Assembly: GCA_049724395.1 (NCBI GenBank)
Contig: JAUGWO010000064.1
Span: forward strand, 124,001-188,000
Direction: 5' to 3'
DNA length: 64,000 nucleotides
DNA from: Spongospora subterranea f. sp. subterranea
Lineage: Eukaryota > Endomyxa: Phytomyxea > Phytomyxea > Plasmodiophorida
A program made the position numbers and the translations under genes. The notes under the pieces were generated by a model. That model did not search any database, had not been told where the DNA came from, and was given only the letters and a program-made list of their open reading frames with translations. Each line of letters begins with the position of its first letter. The first letter of the stretch is position 1. Positions 1 through 10,783 of the stretch are shown here, one piece after another.

Positions 1-932
1 ATGAACAACTATAGGCAACTCGTGATCGTGAACGATGGCAGGAACACAACAACCTTGAGAGAAACAAAAAACGAATACGAACATGATTTTCTGCGCCTTT
101 GTATTCTGGGTTTCGTCAACAATTTACAGCTCCTCACGAGACCGGAAAGCCACTTTCTTGAGCAATATTCATGTGCCCTCAGTTTGTTGCTGTTATTCGA
201 TTGTCAACATCGCGATAGGTGCTGTCTGTAATCCAACGACCCTGGGCTCGTTATGAAGTGCGTGTACCCAGCTGGATCGCCGCGTCGAGGGCCAAGATCA
301 ATGGGGATCAACGAAAGATTCCGATAACGCAACAACAGAATGTGGACACCGGCAAATGTGTGAAATCAATTATCGATAACCCCAGGGTTCTCGGGTGATC
401 TGCAATCATTGTGTCTACGGCGACGTCTGGTCGGTCCATTGAAATACAGAGCTTCCCTGTGAATTTTCGGTTATTTGATGAAGTCGGTGAGTTTCATTGA
501 CATCATAATGTTTCTTGTGACGGTTATTTCAAAGATGAATAAAGGGACTCGTATATTGAATGTAAAGCCTGTATTTTTTAATATTGTCTGTCGTTTATCG
601 TTGTTGAACACCGTCATCTAGTCGAAACTGTTGCCAACGGGGTGTGCGAAAACCAAATGAACGTGGGGTCAAATCTGAGAAATAAATCCGGTGGACAAAT
701 TTGGCTAGTCAGAGGTCAGATCAGATAACTCAAATTGGTGGAAGATGTGCCCATCCAGTAATGGGGTCCGTCTGATCAAGTTGCAATAATTCCAGCTGAG
801 ACCTGACCTATATGACGACGCGCTAATATACACCAAAATCATCCCTATTTGATCCGTGACGGACTCCGTAGACCACGTGTTTTTGTTACCGCCTCAACCC
901 AGATTCGCCATCCGCCCCTCTGCCTCGTGACG
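1..932. other. left edge, no supported gene
   Basis: No reading frame here resembles a known family. An open frame at the extreme left (1-231) is short and compositionally unremarkable. AATAAA at 538-543 could be the poly(A) signal of a gene whose body lies left of the window. The last ~150 bases presumably hold the promoter of the ribosomal protein gene that starts at 933; no clear core element was recognised. Confidence 0.4.
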
Positions 933-1475
933 ATGACGAAATACAGCTGGACGGCTCCCGTCGCCGAGAAGTCAACTCGCGCCTCAGGCGCCTACCTCCG
1001 TGTTCATTTCAAGAACACCCATGAGGCCGCCCGCGCCCTCAAAAACATGACTTTACCGGCCGCTCAACAGTACATGAACGCCGTTATTGAGCACAAGGAC
1101 GTCGTCCCGTTCCGCCACTTCAACGGCGGTGTCGGCCGCCACGCCCAGAGCAAAAAATACGGCGTCGCCCAGTCCCGTTGGCCCGAGAAATCGTGCCGAT
1201 TCCTGCTGGGATTGCTGGCCAACGCGTCCAGCAACGCCGAGGCGCAAGGACTCGACCCCAAGACCATGATCATCTCCCATATCCAGGTCAACCAGGCGCC
1301 CATGCAGCGCCGGCGCACGTACCGGGCCCACGGTCGTATCAACCCGTTCATGGCCTGCCCCAGCCACATCGAGATGGTCTGCACCCAGAAGAATTCCCAG
1401 GTTAAGAAGGCGGACGGCTGCCAGCCCAAGCAGCCCCGTAAGCGCGTCCTCAAACAAGCCCAGACCGGATTTTAA
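933..1475 (+). CDS. RPL17: 60S ribosomal protein L17 (uL22)
   Basis: Structural protein of the large cytosolic ribosomal subunit that lines the peptide exit tunnel. The 180-residue product is close to the human length of 184. It shows the family hallmarks in order: LRVHFKNT near residue 23, VPFRHFNGGVGR near 62, SNAEAQGLD near 100, and IQVNQAP followed by RRRTYRAHGRINPF near 115-135. The start was placed at the ATG at 933 because it gives the normal N terminus; the frame is open further upstream but only from a non-ATG codon. There is no intron, which is unusual for a ribosomal protein gene in an intron-rich genome, though an intron in the 5' UTR cannot be excluded. The C-terminal tail is basic and divergent, as is common. 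Identification is secure. Confidence 0.97.
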   Translation: MTKYSWTAPVAEKSTRASGAYLRVHFKNTHEAARALKNMTLPAAQQYMNAVIEHKDVVPFRHFNGGVGRHAQSKKYGVAQSRWPEKSCRFLLGLLANASSNAEAQGLDPKTMIISHIQVNQAPMQRRRTYRAHGRINPFMACPSHIEMVCTQKNSQVKKADGCQPKQPRKRVLKQAQTGF

Positions 1476-1487
1476 TCAGCGATCGTC

Positions 1488-1493
1488 AATAAA
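1488..1493 (+). terminator. poly(A) signal AATAAA after RPL17
   Basis: A canonical AATAAA lies 13 bases after the RPL17 stop codon, followed by a T-rich stretch. Several genes in this window have the signal this close to, or overlapping, the stop codon, suggesting short 3' UTRs. Confidence 0.6.
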
Positions 1494-1616
1494 AACCTGT
1501 TAAATTTTGCATTTTCCCACATGGTTTTTTATCGCCATCTGTGTGACCGGTTTTATGTTATCAATTGGAGCGACCCTTCAGTGAGATATTGACGGTTGTC
1601 AGAAGGCGATCGGGTT

Positions 1617-3839
1617 ATGGCGCGATGGTCGATCCTGTATTATTACCTGTATGGCTGGCGAAGGTTTCGCTCGATCCTGCTCCAGGGCCTGCTGGTCAAC
1701 TATCTCCTGCCCAGCGTCGCCGAGTTCCTGCCCTGGTACTTGTCGCGGCGAAAACTCGGGCAACGTCTGCGCCGACAGCGCACCGCCATTGAACACTCCC
1801 TGATCGCCGAGGGAATCTATTCCAAAGCCGCGTTGTTCTCGTATTTTGTCGACGCGATCATATTCGGAATCATGTGCGCCATCGACACCTATATGCGCGT
1901 TCACATATCGGATCAGGCGCGAGCGCTGATCGAACGGCAAATGATCGAACGGATCATGTCCAGCGATGTTCAGGCGATCTCGACCATCTACAAACGCGTT
2001 TACGGGATCGAGATCTACACGAAATCGCATCTGATCCATAAACACCTCAAAGACGATCTGGAGTCGTTGTCGCGAACGGCGAACATCACTCTACCGAGCA
2101 TTATCCGTTCGTTGATCACGTTCAGCAGATCGGCGTGGGATCTGTACGATCGGCGACATCAGATCGATCCTCTGGCGGTGATTCGCCCAACGATCATCGC
2201 CCTCAGTATCGACATCTACTCGCGATTACAACAGCGCCTGTTCCCCGTTCCCGTCGCCGATTCGCAATCGCACGACGTCCTGATCGCCGATCTCCTCGAC
2301 CGGTTGCCCGAGATCCAGTCCGCCAATCTCCAGGCTCATCAGCTCGCGCAACTCGACAACATGATCGCCAGCCGTTACCCAATCAAGGACGCCGCTGCTC
2401 AAATCGTCGATTACCTGTCCAAGGCGATCGGTGGCCATTCTGTGATTGAGTTCACGACAGAGGTCGGTTGAACATGTCGCGTTTCGCGTGAATCCGTTGA
2501 CGGTGACGACGACAGGTTATCATGGCCAAACGTGTCATGGTTCGGGCAAAGATCGACCACGAAACCTATCGGAAAGTGCAGAACGACGTCGATTACTGTC
2601 TGCGACTTTTGTATAAGATGGTGCTGCTTGTTCGAGAAGCTCGCGACGGTTTAGCGCAATCGTCGGGATTAATCGCCCTTTTGGCCCTGAAACCATTCAA
2701 ATCTCAGCGGTCACCGTCGTCCAAGGTGAAGCTTTGCCACAATGGTTTTGGTTTTTTTATATTTACTGGTGCCGTTGTTTGTCCCTCAGAAGCGCCCTCC
2801 GTTAGAGTTCAATCGACTCGATATTCGCGACGTTCGGTATCAATACAGCTCAACCGGGTGTCGAGCACTGCAGATATCCACTCCCGTCTCCTTCATCAAG
2901 GGCAAATTCTACTGTCTGGTTGGACCGGTAAATCGTCGTTCTTGAACGTGGTTGGTTTCCGACCCCGTTTCTTACTATGTCTGCGATCACAACCAGAACG
3001 GCGCTGGGAAATCCACTCTGATCCAAGTTCTCATGAAACTCCTGCCACCTGGGCCCGGTTCTCGCGTTTCCGTCGATGGGGTCCCGCTCTCGTCGATCGA
3101 CAAAACCCATTATCGCCATCACATCGCGTACGTCTCGCAGCGGCCGTATCTGTTCCCGGGCACGATCGCCGATAATATTCGTGTGGGCCATCCGGACGCC
3201 ACACTCGAACAAGGTTTTCCAAAAATCGTCCGTCGGTCAACTCCCTTCTTCGAACTCATTTTCCCACCAACAGTTGAAGCCGCCGCCCAAGCCGCTGGCG
3301 TATTCTTATCGGATCTCCCATATATATCTCAGGACGCGTCTTCCGATCAGGTGTCTGATCCCTTGCCCGTTCTCGCCGATTTAGTAGCTCTGGCGACGTC
3401 GTTTACCGAAGCGCCTAGTTCCGCCTCGGAATCGAGCGCGTCGAACCCATTTCTGTTTCGGTCGATATATTCGCTGCCGTTATCTGGAGGAACTTCGCAA
3501 TCGATCGCCCTTTCTCGCGTGTTCCTGAGCGAAAACCACGTCCGGTTGCTGATCTTGGACGAGGGTCTAGCCATGATGGACTCGGCCAAGAAACACACGT
3601 TCATCTTGCCCCGATTGCTCGCGTTCGTCCAACAACACAACATGACGTTGATCATGGTCTCCCACGACCCATCCGTGTTCAACCAGGCCGACCATATCGT
3701 GATCATGGAATCCGGCCGGGTGATTGAGCAAGGAGCCCCTAATGATTTATACGCCAGGAGGAGTCCGGCGTATCTTCGTCTATCTGGCGTCAATGCATGG
3801 GCTGCACAGAATTTCAAACCGGTCGTTGAATCGTTATAG
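1617..3839 (+). CDS. ABC half-transporter (TMD-NBD), five exons
   Basis: Probable ATP-driven membrane exporter of the ABCB-like half-transporter type; substrate unknown. Exons inferred: 1617-2462, 2516-2725, 2790-2927, 2997-3213, 3274-3839, with introns of 53, 64, 69 and 60 bp; all junctions keep frame and give 658 residues. The N-terminal ~350 residues hold hydrophobic and amphipathic helices typical of a transmembrane domain, but it is not an easily recognised ABC membrane domain. The nucleotide-binding domain is clear: Walker A GPNGAGKST is assembled across an intron, Q-loop in YVSQRPYLFPGTIADNI, signature LSGGT (degenerate after the GG), Walker B LLILDEG, and H-loop VSHD. An acidic/serine insertion of about 60 residues precedes the signature. 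A 20-bp tandem duplication overlaps the stop codon. It is convergent with MCM4. Confident ABC protein; subfamily unsure. Confidence 0.85.
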
Positions 3840-3860
3840 AAGTCGTTGAATCGTTATAGA
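3821..3860 (+). repeat. 20-bp tandem duplication across the ABC stop codon
   Basis: Two adjacent 20-bp copies (3821-3840 and 3841-3860) differ only at the first base. The first copy contains the last codons and TAG stop of the ABC transporter, so the duplication lies at the coding/3' UTR border in the short convergent gap before MCM4. Confidence 0.8.
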
Positions 3861-3914
3861 ATACGGATAAATTAAACAAACACGATAATCTATGTGCAGC
3901 ATTGCGGTTTGTGG

Positions 3915-3920
3915 TTTATT
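3915..3920 (-). terminator. AATAAA overlapping the MCM4 stop
   Basis: On the minus strand the final GAA TAA of MCM4 runs into an A, so the stop codon sits inside an AATAAA hexamer. With the ABC gene ending about 75 bp away on the other strand, the two 3' UTRs must be short or overlap. Confidence 0.5.
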
Positions 3921-6279
3921 CCAATCTTCGGACCTCACAATTATCGCCAAGCTGTCGCTGCTGGATACGGATTGCACTTTGATCGGCGAGATGGTTGAGA
4001 ATGGGCCAAAGTCCGCTCGACTGTAGTTGCTCGGCGTCTTCAGGAAGCGATTCGTTGTACTTCCTCAGCAGCATGTGGGCACGGATGGTGGGTGTTGGCA
4101 TCTCTTTCAGGATCGTCGCCATGACGGCGGCTTGTGTGGCGACCTCGATTCTCTTGCTGGTCGACATTCCGGTCATGAACGTGTCCATATCGACCAATCC
4201 CGTCTTGGGATCGGTGGCGGATTGACCGGTCGATACATCCATCAGCCGAAGCGCTTCTTTGACATGTTCACTTTCTACCGTGTGAGACAGCTTCATCTTG
4301 GCCAGCGCTTCCGACAGGCGGATTAGCGAATCCAGTTGACGAGGCGTTGCCGTGATGATGGAACGGTTGGCGGTCTGACCCAGAGATCGCATTCGTACGT
4401 AGCCTTGAATGAGGTCGTGGGCTGCATCGTCTGAGAGAGTCGGTGTGACATGCTCACGAGCGTAGGAGATGTAGGAAGTGACCAGATCGATAGGGATCGT
4501 TTCAATACGAGCCTCTTCGGAGCGCTCATCTTCGCTATAGTACATGCTGATCAAATGCTGAGCGAGCCGCCTGTCTGGGGCATCCGAAACGGCATCAAGA
4601 ATCAGATAAACCAGGTCGAATCTCGACAGTAACGTTGGAGGAAGTTGGATGTTTTCGACAACAGATAAGTTCGGGTCGTACCGTGAATGTAGAGGATTCG
4701 CAGCCGCCAGAACTGCAGTACGGGCGTTCAGTGTCGCGATGATTCCAGCTTTGGCAACCGACACAGTCTGCTGCTCCATGACTTCATGTAGAATCGACCT
4801 GGTTGTTGGCGACATCTTGTCGAACTCGTCGATACAGCAGATTCCTTGATCGGAGAGGACTAGAGCACCGCTCTCCATGACGAACTCTCTCGTGATGGGA
4901 TCCCGTGTGACATAGGCCGTCAAACCGACCGCCGACGACCCTTTACCGCTTGTGAAAATCCCCCGAGGGGCAATCGAGTGAACGTATTGCAGAAGCTGTG
5001 ATTTAGCTGTACCAGGATCTCCACAGAGCAGAACATTGATTTCGCCACGGAAGCGCCCGGTGCCGGATTGCGAAAATTCCTTGTTGGCACCGCCGAAGAG
5101 TTGGCAAAGCAGTCCCCGCTTAACATCTTCGTGACCCCATATTGAAGGTGCAATAGAAGCGGTGAGCAGGTCGTAAATGTCATGGCGCATTCCAAGCTCT
5201 TGCAGCTGTTGATGTCTGGCAGCGATAACGGCCTCGACCTCGGCGCCGTCGTCCTGATCCAAACGAGCATCCGATTCTAACGCCAGTCGTCGCACATCGG
5301 TTGCTTTGAAATGAATACCGTCGATATAGGTCTTATAGACCGAAGAAACCGTGCGCTTTTTCGAGCTCGAACGAACGGGAACAGCTCTGAAAATGCCAGT
5401 TATTGTGACCCGGTCACCTGGGCGAACTAGATCGACTAGGTCATTGAAGGCGTAGACGTCAACAGTTTGGGGCGCTTCTCCTTCCGGGATACTCTCTGGG
5501 GCTTCCTGGACGCGCAGCAACTGTTTGTCGCTGAACTCGCAGCGATTGTGTTGAATCTGCAGGGAGTCGCGAGTCTGGCACGATGCGCAGCGAACGGGTT
5601 GAGCGATTGCGCCGCGATCAACGGCAACGACGGTATCGGCTTGGCAAACATGGCAGCGGAACATGCCACTGGCCATATCTGGCAGAATCGGGCCGACTCG
5701 GATCACCATCCCGCGAATCGCCACAATTTTGTCGAGATCGATTGGGTCAAGGCAGCGTAAAGCCTGCTGCTGTAAAAGGTTGTATGGTCGGACCTGTACA
5801 GGCTGAGGTGGAAGATCGGCCCTCATTTCTTCTAACATGTCGTTGATGACCAAATCAAACGCGGGAACCATTTCTTGTGGGTAGGTCACTAGTTGTTGGT
5901 AAAGCGTCGTTGACCATGAATGTAAATCCCGGCAATCGAGTCCTATCGCTGTTGCCGAAGCGGTCTTCATCTCTGAAATAAGCGCTGGGTATTTTGGTGC
6001 GCCAGTACGTTCATCGATAAACTGCAGAACAAAATCTCGAAACTGGGCCATGGCTAGGCCAACATCAACGGTGGTACCCCATACGACAGATTGTTCATGT
6101 AGGGAAGACGACATTAGCGGGCGGGAAACGGCGTGAGAACGCCCATTCAACTCTCCACGACGAGACCCTGTGGAGCCCAGCGGCGTCCGAGGTATCATGG
6201 CCGACGAGGCCGACATAGGAGACGACAGACCTCCACCATACCTTAACGGAGAGCTGGACATCCCTGGCGATTGCGCCAT
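3916..6279 (-). CDS. MCM4: DNA replication licensing factor MCM4
   Basis: Subunit of the MCM2-7 replicative helicase, which is loaded at origins in G1 and unwinds DNA in S phase. The single exon encodes 787 residues, slightly shorter than human (863) because the disordered N-terminal tail is short, though it is still rich in Ser/Pro dipeptides typical of CDK target tails. Features in order: WGTTVDV motif near residue 67; zinc finger Cys 209/212/231/234; Walker A GDPGTAKS near 420; Walker B CIDEFDKM; sensor-1 LAAANP; arginine finger LLSRFDL. MCM4 rather than another paralogue is supported by NARTAVLAAANP with NIQLPPTLLSRFDL and by the zinc-finger spacing. It is convergent with the ABC gene. 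No internal intron was needed to keep the frame. Very secure. Confidence 0.96.
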   Translation of the reverse strand: MAQSPGMSSSPLRYGGGLSSPMSASSAMIPRTPLGSTGSRRGELNGRSHAVSRPLMSSSLHEQSVVWGTTVDVGLAMAQFRDFVLQFIDERTGAPKYPALISEMKTASATAIGLDCRDLHSWSTTLYQQLVTYPQEMVPAFDLVINDMLEEMRADLPPQPVQVRPYNLLQQQALRCLDPIDLDKIVAIRGMVIRVGPILPDMASGMFRCHVCQADTVVAVDRGAIAQPVRCASCQTRDSLQIQHNRCEFSDKQLLRVQEAPESIPEGEAPQTVDVYAFNDLVDLVRPGDRVTITGIFRAVPVRSSSKKRTVSSVYKTYIDGIHFKATDVRRLALESDARLDQDDGAEVEAVIAARHQQLQELGMRHDIYDLLTASIAPSIWGHEDVKRGLLCQLFGGANKEFSQSGTGRFRGEINVLLCGDPGTAKSQLLQYVHSIAPRGIFTSGKGSSAVGLTAYVTRDPITREFVMESGALVLSDQGICCIDEFDKMSPTTRSILHEVMEQQTVSVAKAGIIATLNARTAVLAAANPLHSRYDPNLSVVENIQLPPTLLSRFDLVYLILDAVSDAPDRRLAQHLISMYYSEDERSEEARIETIPIDLVTSYISYAREHVTPTLSDDAAHDLIQGYVRMRSLGQTANRSIITATPRQLDSLIRLSEALAKMKLSHTVESEHVKEALRLMDVSTGQSATDPKTGLVDMDTFMTGMSTSKRIEVATQAAVMATILKEMPTPTIRAHMLLRKYNESLPEDAEQLQSSGLWPILNHLADQSAIRIQQRQLGDNCEVRRLE

Positions 6280-7481
6280 GATGGTAATTCGTGTTAGGGG
6301 GCGCCGCGGTTTGCACCAACACTATCTGAGATCAATGGGCATTGGCGCAATTCAAAATCTCCTGACACTGAGTGAACATAACCCAACTGGCAAAACAGGA
6401 ATTGAGTGTATATTTGGTGACAGCGCAAAGTTCAGGGTCACTGTACACAAAACAACAGCGGACATTTTATGCGCTCTGAAGACGAAAATGCCCATCATAA
6501 ATTCTGACGATTTTCGACTTTTTGGAAGGCCCTGTACTTTCGGCTTTTGATAAGAAAATACGAATTTACCCTTGATGGGTTTGAATGAAGAGGTCTAAGA
6601 AATCAACCTGAGTAGATGAAAAGATAATGTTGGTTTTTTCGATAAAATTATTCGTCAAGAGTTGGAGCTGATTCAATTCAGCAGCGTTTCCTTGAAAGGC
6701 CATAAACACATTCTCGATATATCTTTTGCAATAGAGGTCTCTAGATTATCTGACAATATGTGTTTATCAAATGCAAGGTTTTGCTATGAGGCAAGCGCTG
6801 CCAGTCAATATGCTACAGAAGCCAATAAATTGGTAATAATCAAGGTCGAATGAATGCGACATTGCACCATAGAATGGCATGTGCGGAGAACAAATCAATC
6901 TGATTGAACAGTGGAGTTATAATCTAAAAGAGCATCTGCAAGCGGAGTCGTAATGGGGAGATGACTGTGGATGTGTTTGTCGGTCGCCCCCGATATTTCT
7001 TCCGGCGAAGCTGAATCATTGAATCATTATAAAGCAATCATATAACCATTGTTGTTTCAAACGGAAAAAACCCTAGTTTCGCAATTGACCGCGCCTTCCT
7101 GACGCGCGAACTTCAATCAGACAAGAATCTTGGTCTACCCTATGGTAATGTCACATTGATCCGATAATAATCGATTTATTGGCTTTCAACACCCTGCCCT
7201 TGTTCCGTGAGATTTTGCTTATTTGAAAACTGCTCAATGCGACCTCGACTGAAAAACTGCCACGAATTGGATTTCACGTTTTGATGGTAACGAATGCCGA
7301 TAGCGATTGATAAGAGTAAATAAAGTCCGTAGAGTGGAGGGCTGCCCCATCGGGTCATCCTTGAAGTTGTTCATTCTATCATCGACCGTACAATTCATGC
7401 AAACTGTCAGCGGTCCTCCTCCTGGTAAGGTCCCATTGTCAAGGATCTGATACGAGCAGGCGTCTGAGCCCCTTTGCAGGC
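6280..7481. other. divergent promoter side of MCM4; unproven ORFs
   Basis: The region between the divergent MCM4 and the next plus-strand gene. A plus-strand frame from about 6281 to 6550 ends in a stretch (…KTTADILCALKTK… FRLFGRP) that vaguely resembles a ubiquitin-like/RA fold, but its first ATG overlaps the MCM4 start codon and no continuation exon could be joined convincingly. A second short frame (6662-6853) has no recognisable features. The rest is AT-rich with no visible structure. Treated as intergenic with low-confidence coding potential. Confidence 0.3.
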
Positions 7482-8418
7482 ATGTCGCTGACCGATGCCC
7501 AGCGCCGATATGTTGACGACTTCATGGATGAAGTCCAGCGGATCGTGAACGCTGATTTCTCCAAGAAGTCGTCGGGTAGTTCTAGTGTGGGTATACAGAC
7601 AGAAACTACTTCAGATTATAACCAACCAGCGGTTCTTTCCGCAATGTCCTCTGCACTCTCATCACGCTTTTCCCTAATTACAGTTCCAGCTTTATCCCAG
7701 CGTATTCTTTGTCGCTTGTACGTTGATTTTACTTTGAAATAGAGTTCACATTTTCATTCGATACAATAGGGAGTTTGATGTTTTAACGGCGCCGCCTTTG
7801 CCAACATCTCCGGAAGCTCAACATTACTTGTGCGAACGCCTGAGATTATTGGCTGCTAAAAGTGACGACCTTATGAAACAAGAGGATCCTTCGCAGTGCA
7901 CTCGATCATGGTCGCCAGCGTCTCGATCATATATTTATTCTAAGGCGGGGTCTACTGCTTCATGGATTGACTTAACGTCAATTCTGATTAGTTCTTCAAG
8001 CGAGACTGATATGTCCCAATGGCTTGATACGTCGTCATTATTGAGGCCGCCTTTTCGCACAGCTCAGAACTTACTGGTTTGCAACTTCTCCTCCGTTGCG
8101 GCTGTTCAGCGAACTTGTTCCAATTTGGAACTAGCTTCTCCGCTTCGCCAGGATATTCTTCCCCAGCTCTGGGCGTGCTCCCCTTTATTTCCCGGTTGGT
8201 TTGTCCGATATGTTGATAGCACCGATCCGATTCAGTGTCAGTACAAACATTCTTTACCGTTCATTCCATCTGCTTATCTTTGGTGGGCAGGTTCATTTGT
8301 ATCCCTGAACCCTTCAGTTTCCCGAAATAAAGGCGCAGTCGCCATCAACAAAAAACGACAGTTTCAAGAGATGACCTCTCGATGGCGTCAAGCGCGGTCC
8401 GAGCTCTCAAATGAGTGA
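7482..8418 (+). CDS. unrecognised two-exon protein, 294 residues
   Basis: I do not recognise this protein. Two long plus-strand frames join through a 52-bp GT-AG intron (7718-7769; donor GTACGT, acceptor ATAG) that preserves reading frame exactly, giving exons 7482-7717 and 7770-8418. The product starts MSLTDAQRRYVDDFMDEV (a likely helix), has a Ser/Thr-rich linker, a second helical region around residues 85-115, and a low-complexity Ser-rich middle. The C terminus ends with a short basic helix. No signal peptide or membrane span is evident. The joined frame and the typical local intron length are the main evidence that it is real. It is followed after ~290 bp by the K+ channel gene on the same strand. 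Confidence 0.55.
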
Positions 8419-8711
8419 CCAGTCGTGGTTAAGTTAAGTGGTCCTTATTCACTGCACGGATCCACCCAGTCTTCCCCGCAATGACCATCACAGACTGCAG
8501 TTGAGTTGGCTCTGGAATGTTTTTTTAGGCTTGACCACCTTGAGTTCGCCTCTGCCCCAGATAAAAAAACGTCTAGAAAGGTGCACCTACATGAGTGGCA
8601 ACCAGTGGCCTAGACCATAAATTTGCCTGGCGTCGAATTTCCTGAGATGGCGGACACGTCAGTCTCGGCTCCAAGACAGAGGTCGCCGAAACATGGTTCT
8701 AGCAGGAATCG
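8419..8711 (+). other. spacer upstream of the channel gene
   Basis: About 290 bp with no gene. An out-of-frame ATG at 8647 opens a short reading frame that runs into the channel start region; it could be a small upstream ORF affecting translation of the channel, but nothing else supports that. Confidence 0.3.
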
Positions 8712-10783
8712 ATGGATGTGCAGATTGCATTGTCACGACTTGTGAAGTCGCACGCCCCTGCAGCGATGGACGTCTCGTCAAGCGACAGCCATAGCCGTGG
8801 CGACAACAAGGAATCACGTGCCCAGCGCATAAATGATGGGCAACCCGCTCATATTGATTTGCAAATTGACGATCCCGTCTCAGACCAATTGGCGGATCAT
8901 GATAGTAATGAGAAGGCGAACCAGAATGGTGATTCAGAATGCCAACAGCCTCACCTCATCCAAGATCCGTTAGGATTATGCTCTCCTCCGAGCCCTTCCC
9001 CATTTCCCGATGGATTTTGCGAAGCGATGGGCGTGAAATCGCGTGCTCGGAAATCGAGAGTGGCTTTAATCCCATTCTATATCATCGTTCCTGAGAGTCG
9101 ACTGCATCGAGCATGGTTATTTATATTATTGGTTTTGTTAGCCTATACTGTCTTTGTGATGCCATGGCGCATCGCGTTCGCTGATGCCGATGCAGTTTTC
9201 ATCGCCGATATTGTCGTCGATGTGTTCTTTGGTCTTGACGTCGTAATTTCATTTTTCACTGCTTATGAGAACAATCGCGGTCGTCTGGAGACGGATCAAT
9301 ATCGTATCACGTCGCATTATTTGTCGACGTATTTTATCATTGACATTGTGTCCATATTCCCTTTCTTTTTATTTGTTCGCGCGGATGATGGTCTTGTAAT
9401 GTCAGTTCTTCGCGTTCCCCGTCTTATCAAGTTACTTAAACTGGTCCGCATTGTGAAGTTGCTTCGAAACTATCGCTTGAGGTCACTACTGATTTCTGTC
9501 GAATATAGCCCATATGTGCATCAAAAGCTATTGCGTATTGTCGAATTAGCTGCTGTTGTTTTAGCGTTCGCCCACTTCTCTGCGTGTATTTGGTACTACC
9601 TAGGCGCTGTTTATCGGGAGCAGAATATTGGGCCAGGCATCTCATGGATCGAAAGGGTGGGTGGAACATCTGTCTTCCAAGAATCCGACTGGTACAAATA
9701 CACGTTGGCGCTGTATTGGTCGCTGTCGACACTGACTACGGTGGGGTACGGCGACATCAGCGCTCAGACCCCAGCTGAGCTGGTATTTGCAATGCTTTCC
9801 ATGATCATGGGCTCGACCGTATTCGCGTATACAACAGCGACCGTGGCTTCTATGATTAGAGAACGTGATCAACGTGCTCAACATCTACGCGACAAGATGA
9901 GCAGACTTAGAACGTTCGCATCTGCTCACAATCTATCAAACAGATTGCGCTCTTCATTAACCAAGCGCATGAACACTATCTGGACGGCTCATTCCGCTAA
10001 CGAGGGTCGTCATATGGCGGAATTGATGAACGAATTTCCGTCTGATCTGGCAATTCGAGTCACTGCCGAAGTCCATCGCGATCTGATTGAGCGTAGTTCG
10101 TTTACTTCGACGTATTCAGATCGACCCAACTTCATATTGAGCCTATTTCGTCAACTTCTGCCGTTGAAGTTAGTTCAAGGCGAGATGCTGGCACATCAAG
10201 GTGATCATGTTCATAACTGGTATATTGTGGAATCTGGCGAGGTTCGAGCTGTTCATCCTGTCTACCCAACTGTTGTTGTGTACCAGAGCTACACCTTCGG
10301 GCAGACGTTAGGCGATATAGGCTTGTTCCAGAGATCGATTGGTGGTCCAGACATGTGTGGCTCTCATCAATTCGTTGTACGTCTACTTGTCGATTATGGC
10401 TTATAGATGGAGATACCTTCATGAAAATGGTGTCCCATTTCGGATTCGAAGAAAGGTTTAGGATTGCGTCCCAAGAAAAGGCAGAAGAAATGTCAAGGGC
10501 AATATCACAGGCTGACCGGAAGATCTCAATGCTTGAAAATCGAATATCGTCTCCGACTGAGCTAGCGATGACAGTCCCTGCCGCTATGGATGCCATTGAA
10601 TCAAAGCGGAGGCTGTCGTCGGTGGATTTTTCAGTTCTCACTCGTACGCCGTCGCATTTTCGCGATGATGCGACCAGCAAGTTTCAGGAACAAGCCAGGG
10701 AATTAGCAGAAGCCATACGTCAAGTAAAGGTTCAGTTCCAGGCGTTGGAACTGGCAATGGCGTCATTCTCCAAGGCTGGCTAA
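8712..10783 (+). CDS. voltage/cyclic-nucleotide-type K+ channel (frame break at ~10355)
   Basis: Six-transmembrane potassium channel of the HCN/CNG/EAG superfamily, expected in the plasma or flagellar membrane. An acidic, Ser-rich N terminus (~110 residues) precedes S1. S4 is a positively charged segment containing RVPRLIKLLKLVRIVKLLR (near residues 235-257). The pore has the K+-selective filter TTVGYGD (near 342). A C-linker and cyclic-nucleotide-binding domain follow (LGDIGLF then CRLWLIDGDTF). The long frame ends at 10406, but the last strand and C-helix of the binding domain continue in another frame (to 10783). The switch falls at TGTGTG around 10354-10359, where a 2-nt difference would restore continuity. 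The alternative of a 50-bp intron (10357-10406) would delete the conserved CRLWLID segment. The tail has a coiled-coil-like stretch. Family is certain; ligand and gating are not shown. Confidence 0.88.

Noticed and set aside
1-231. ORF at the left edge
   Set aside because: Short, no motif, no coding texture; may be chance.
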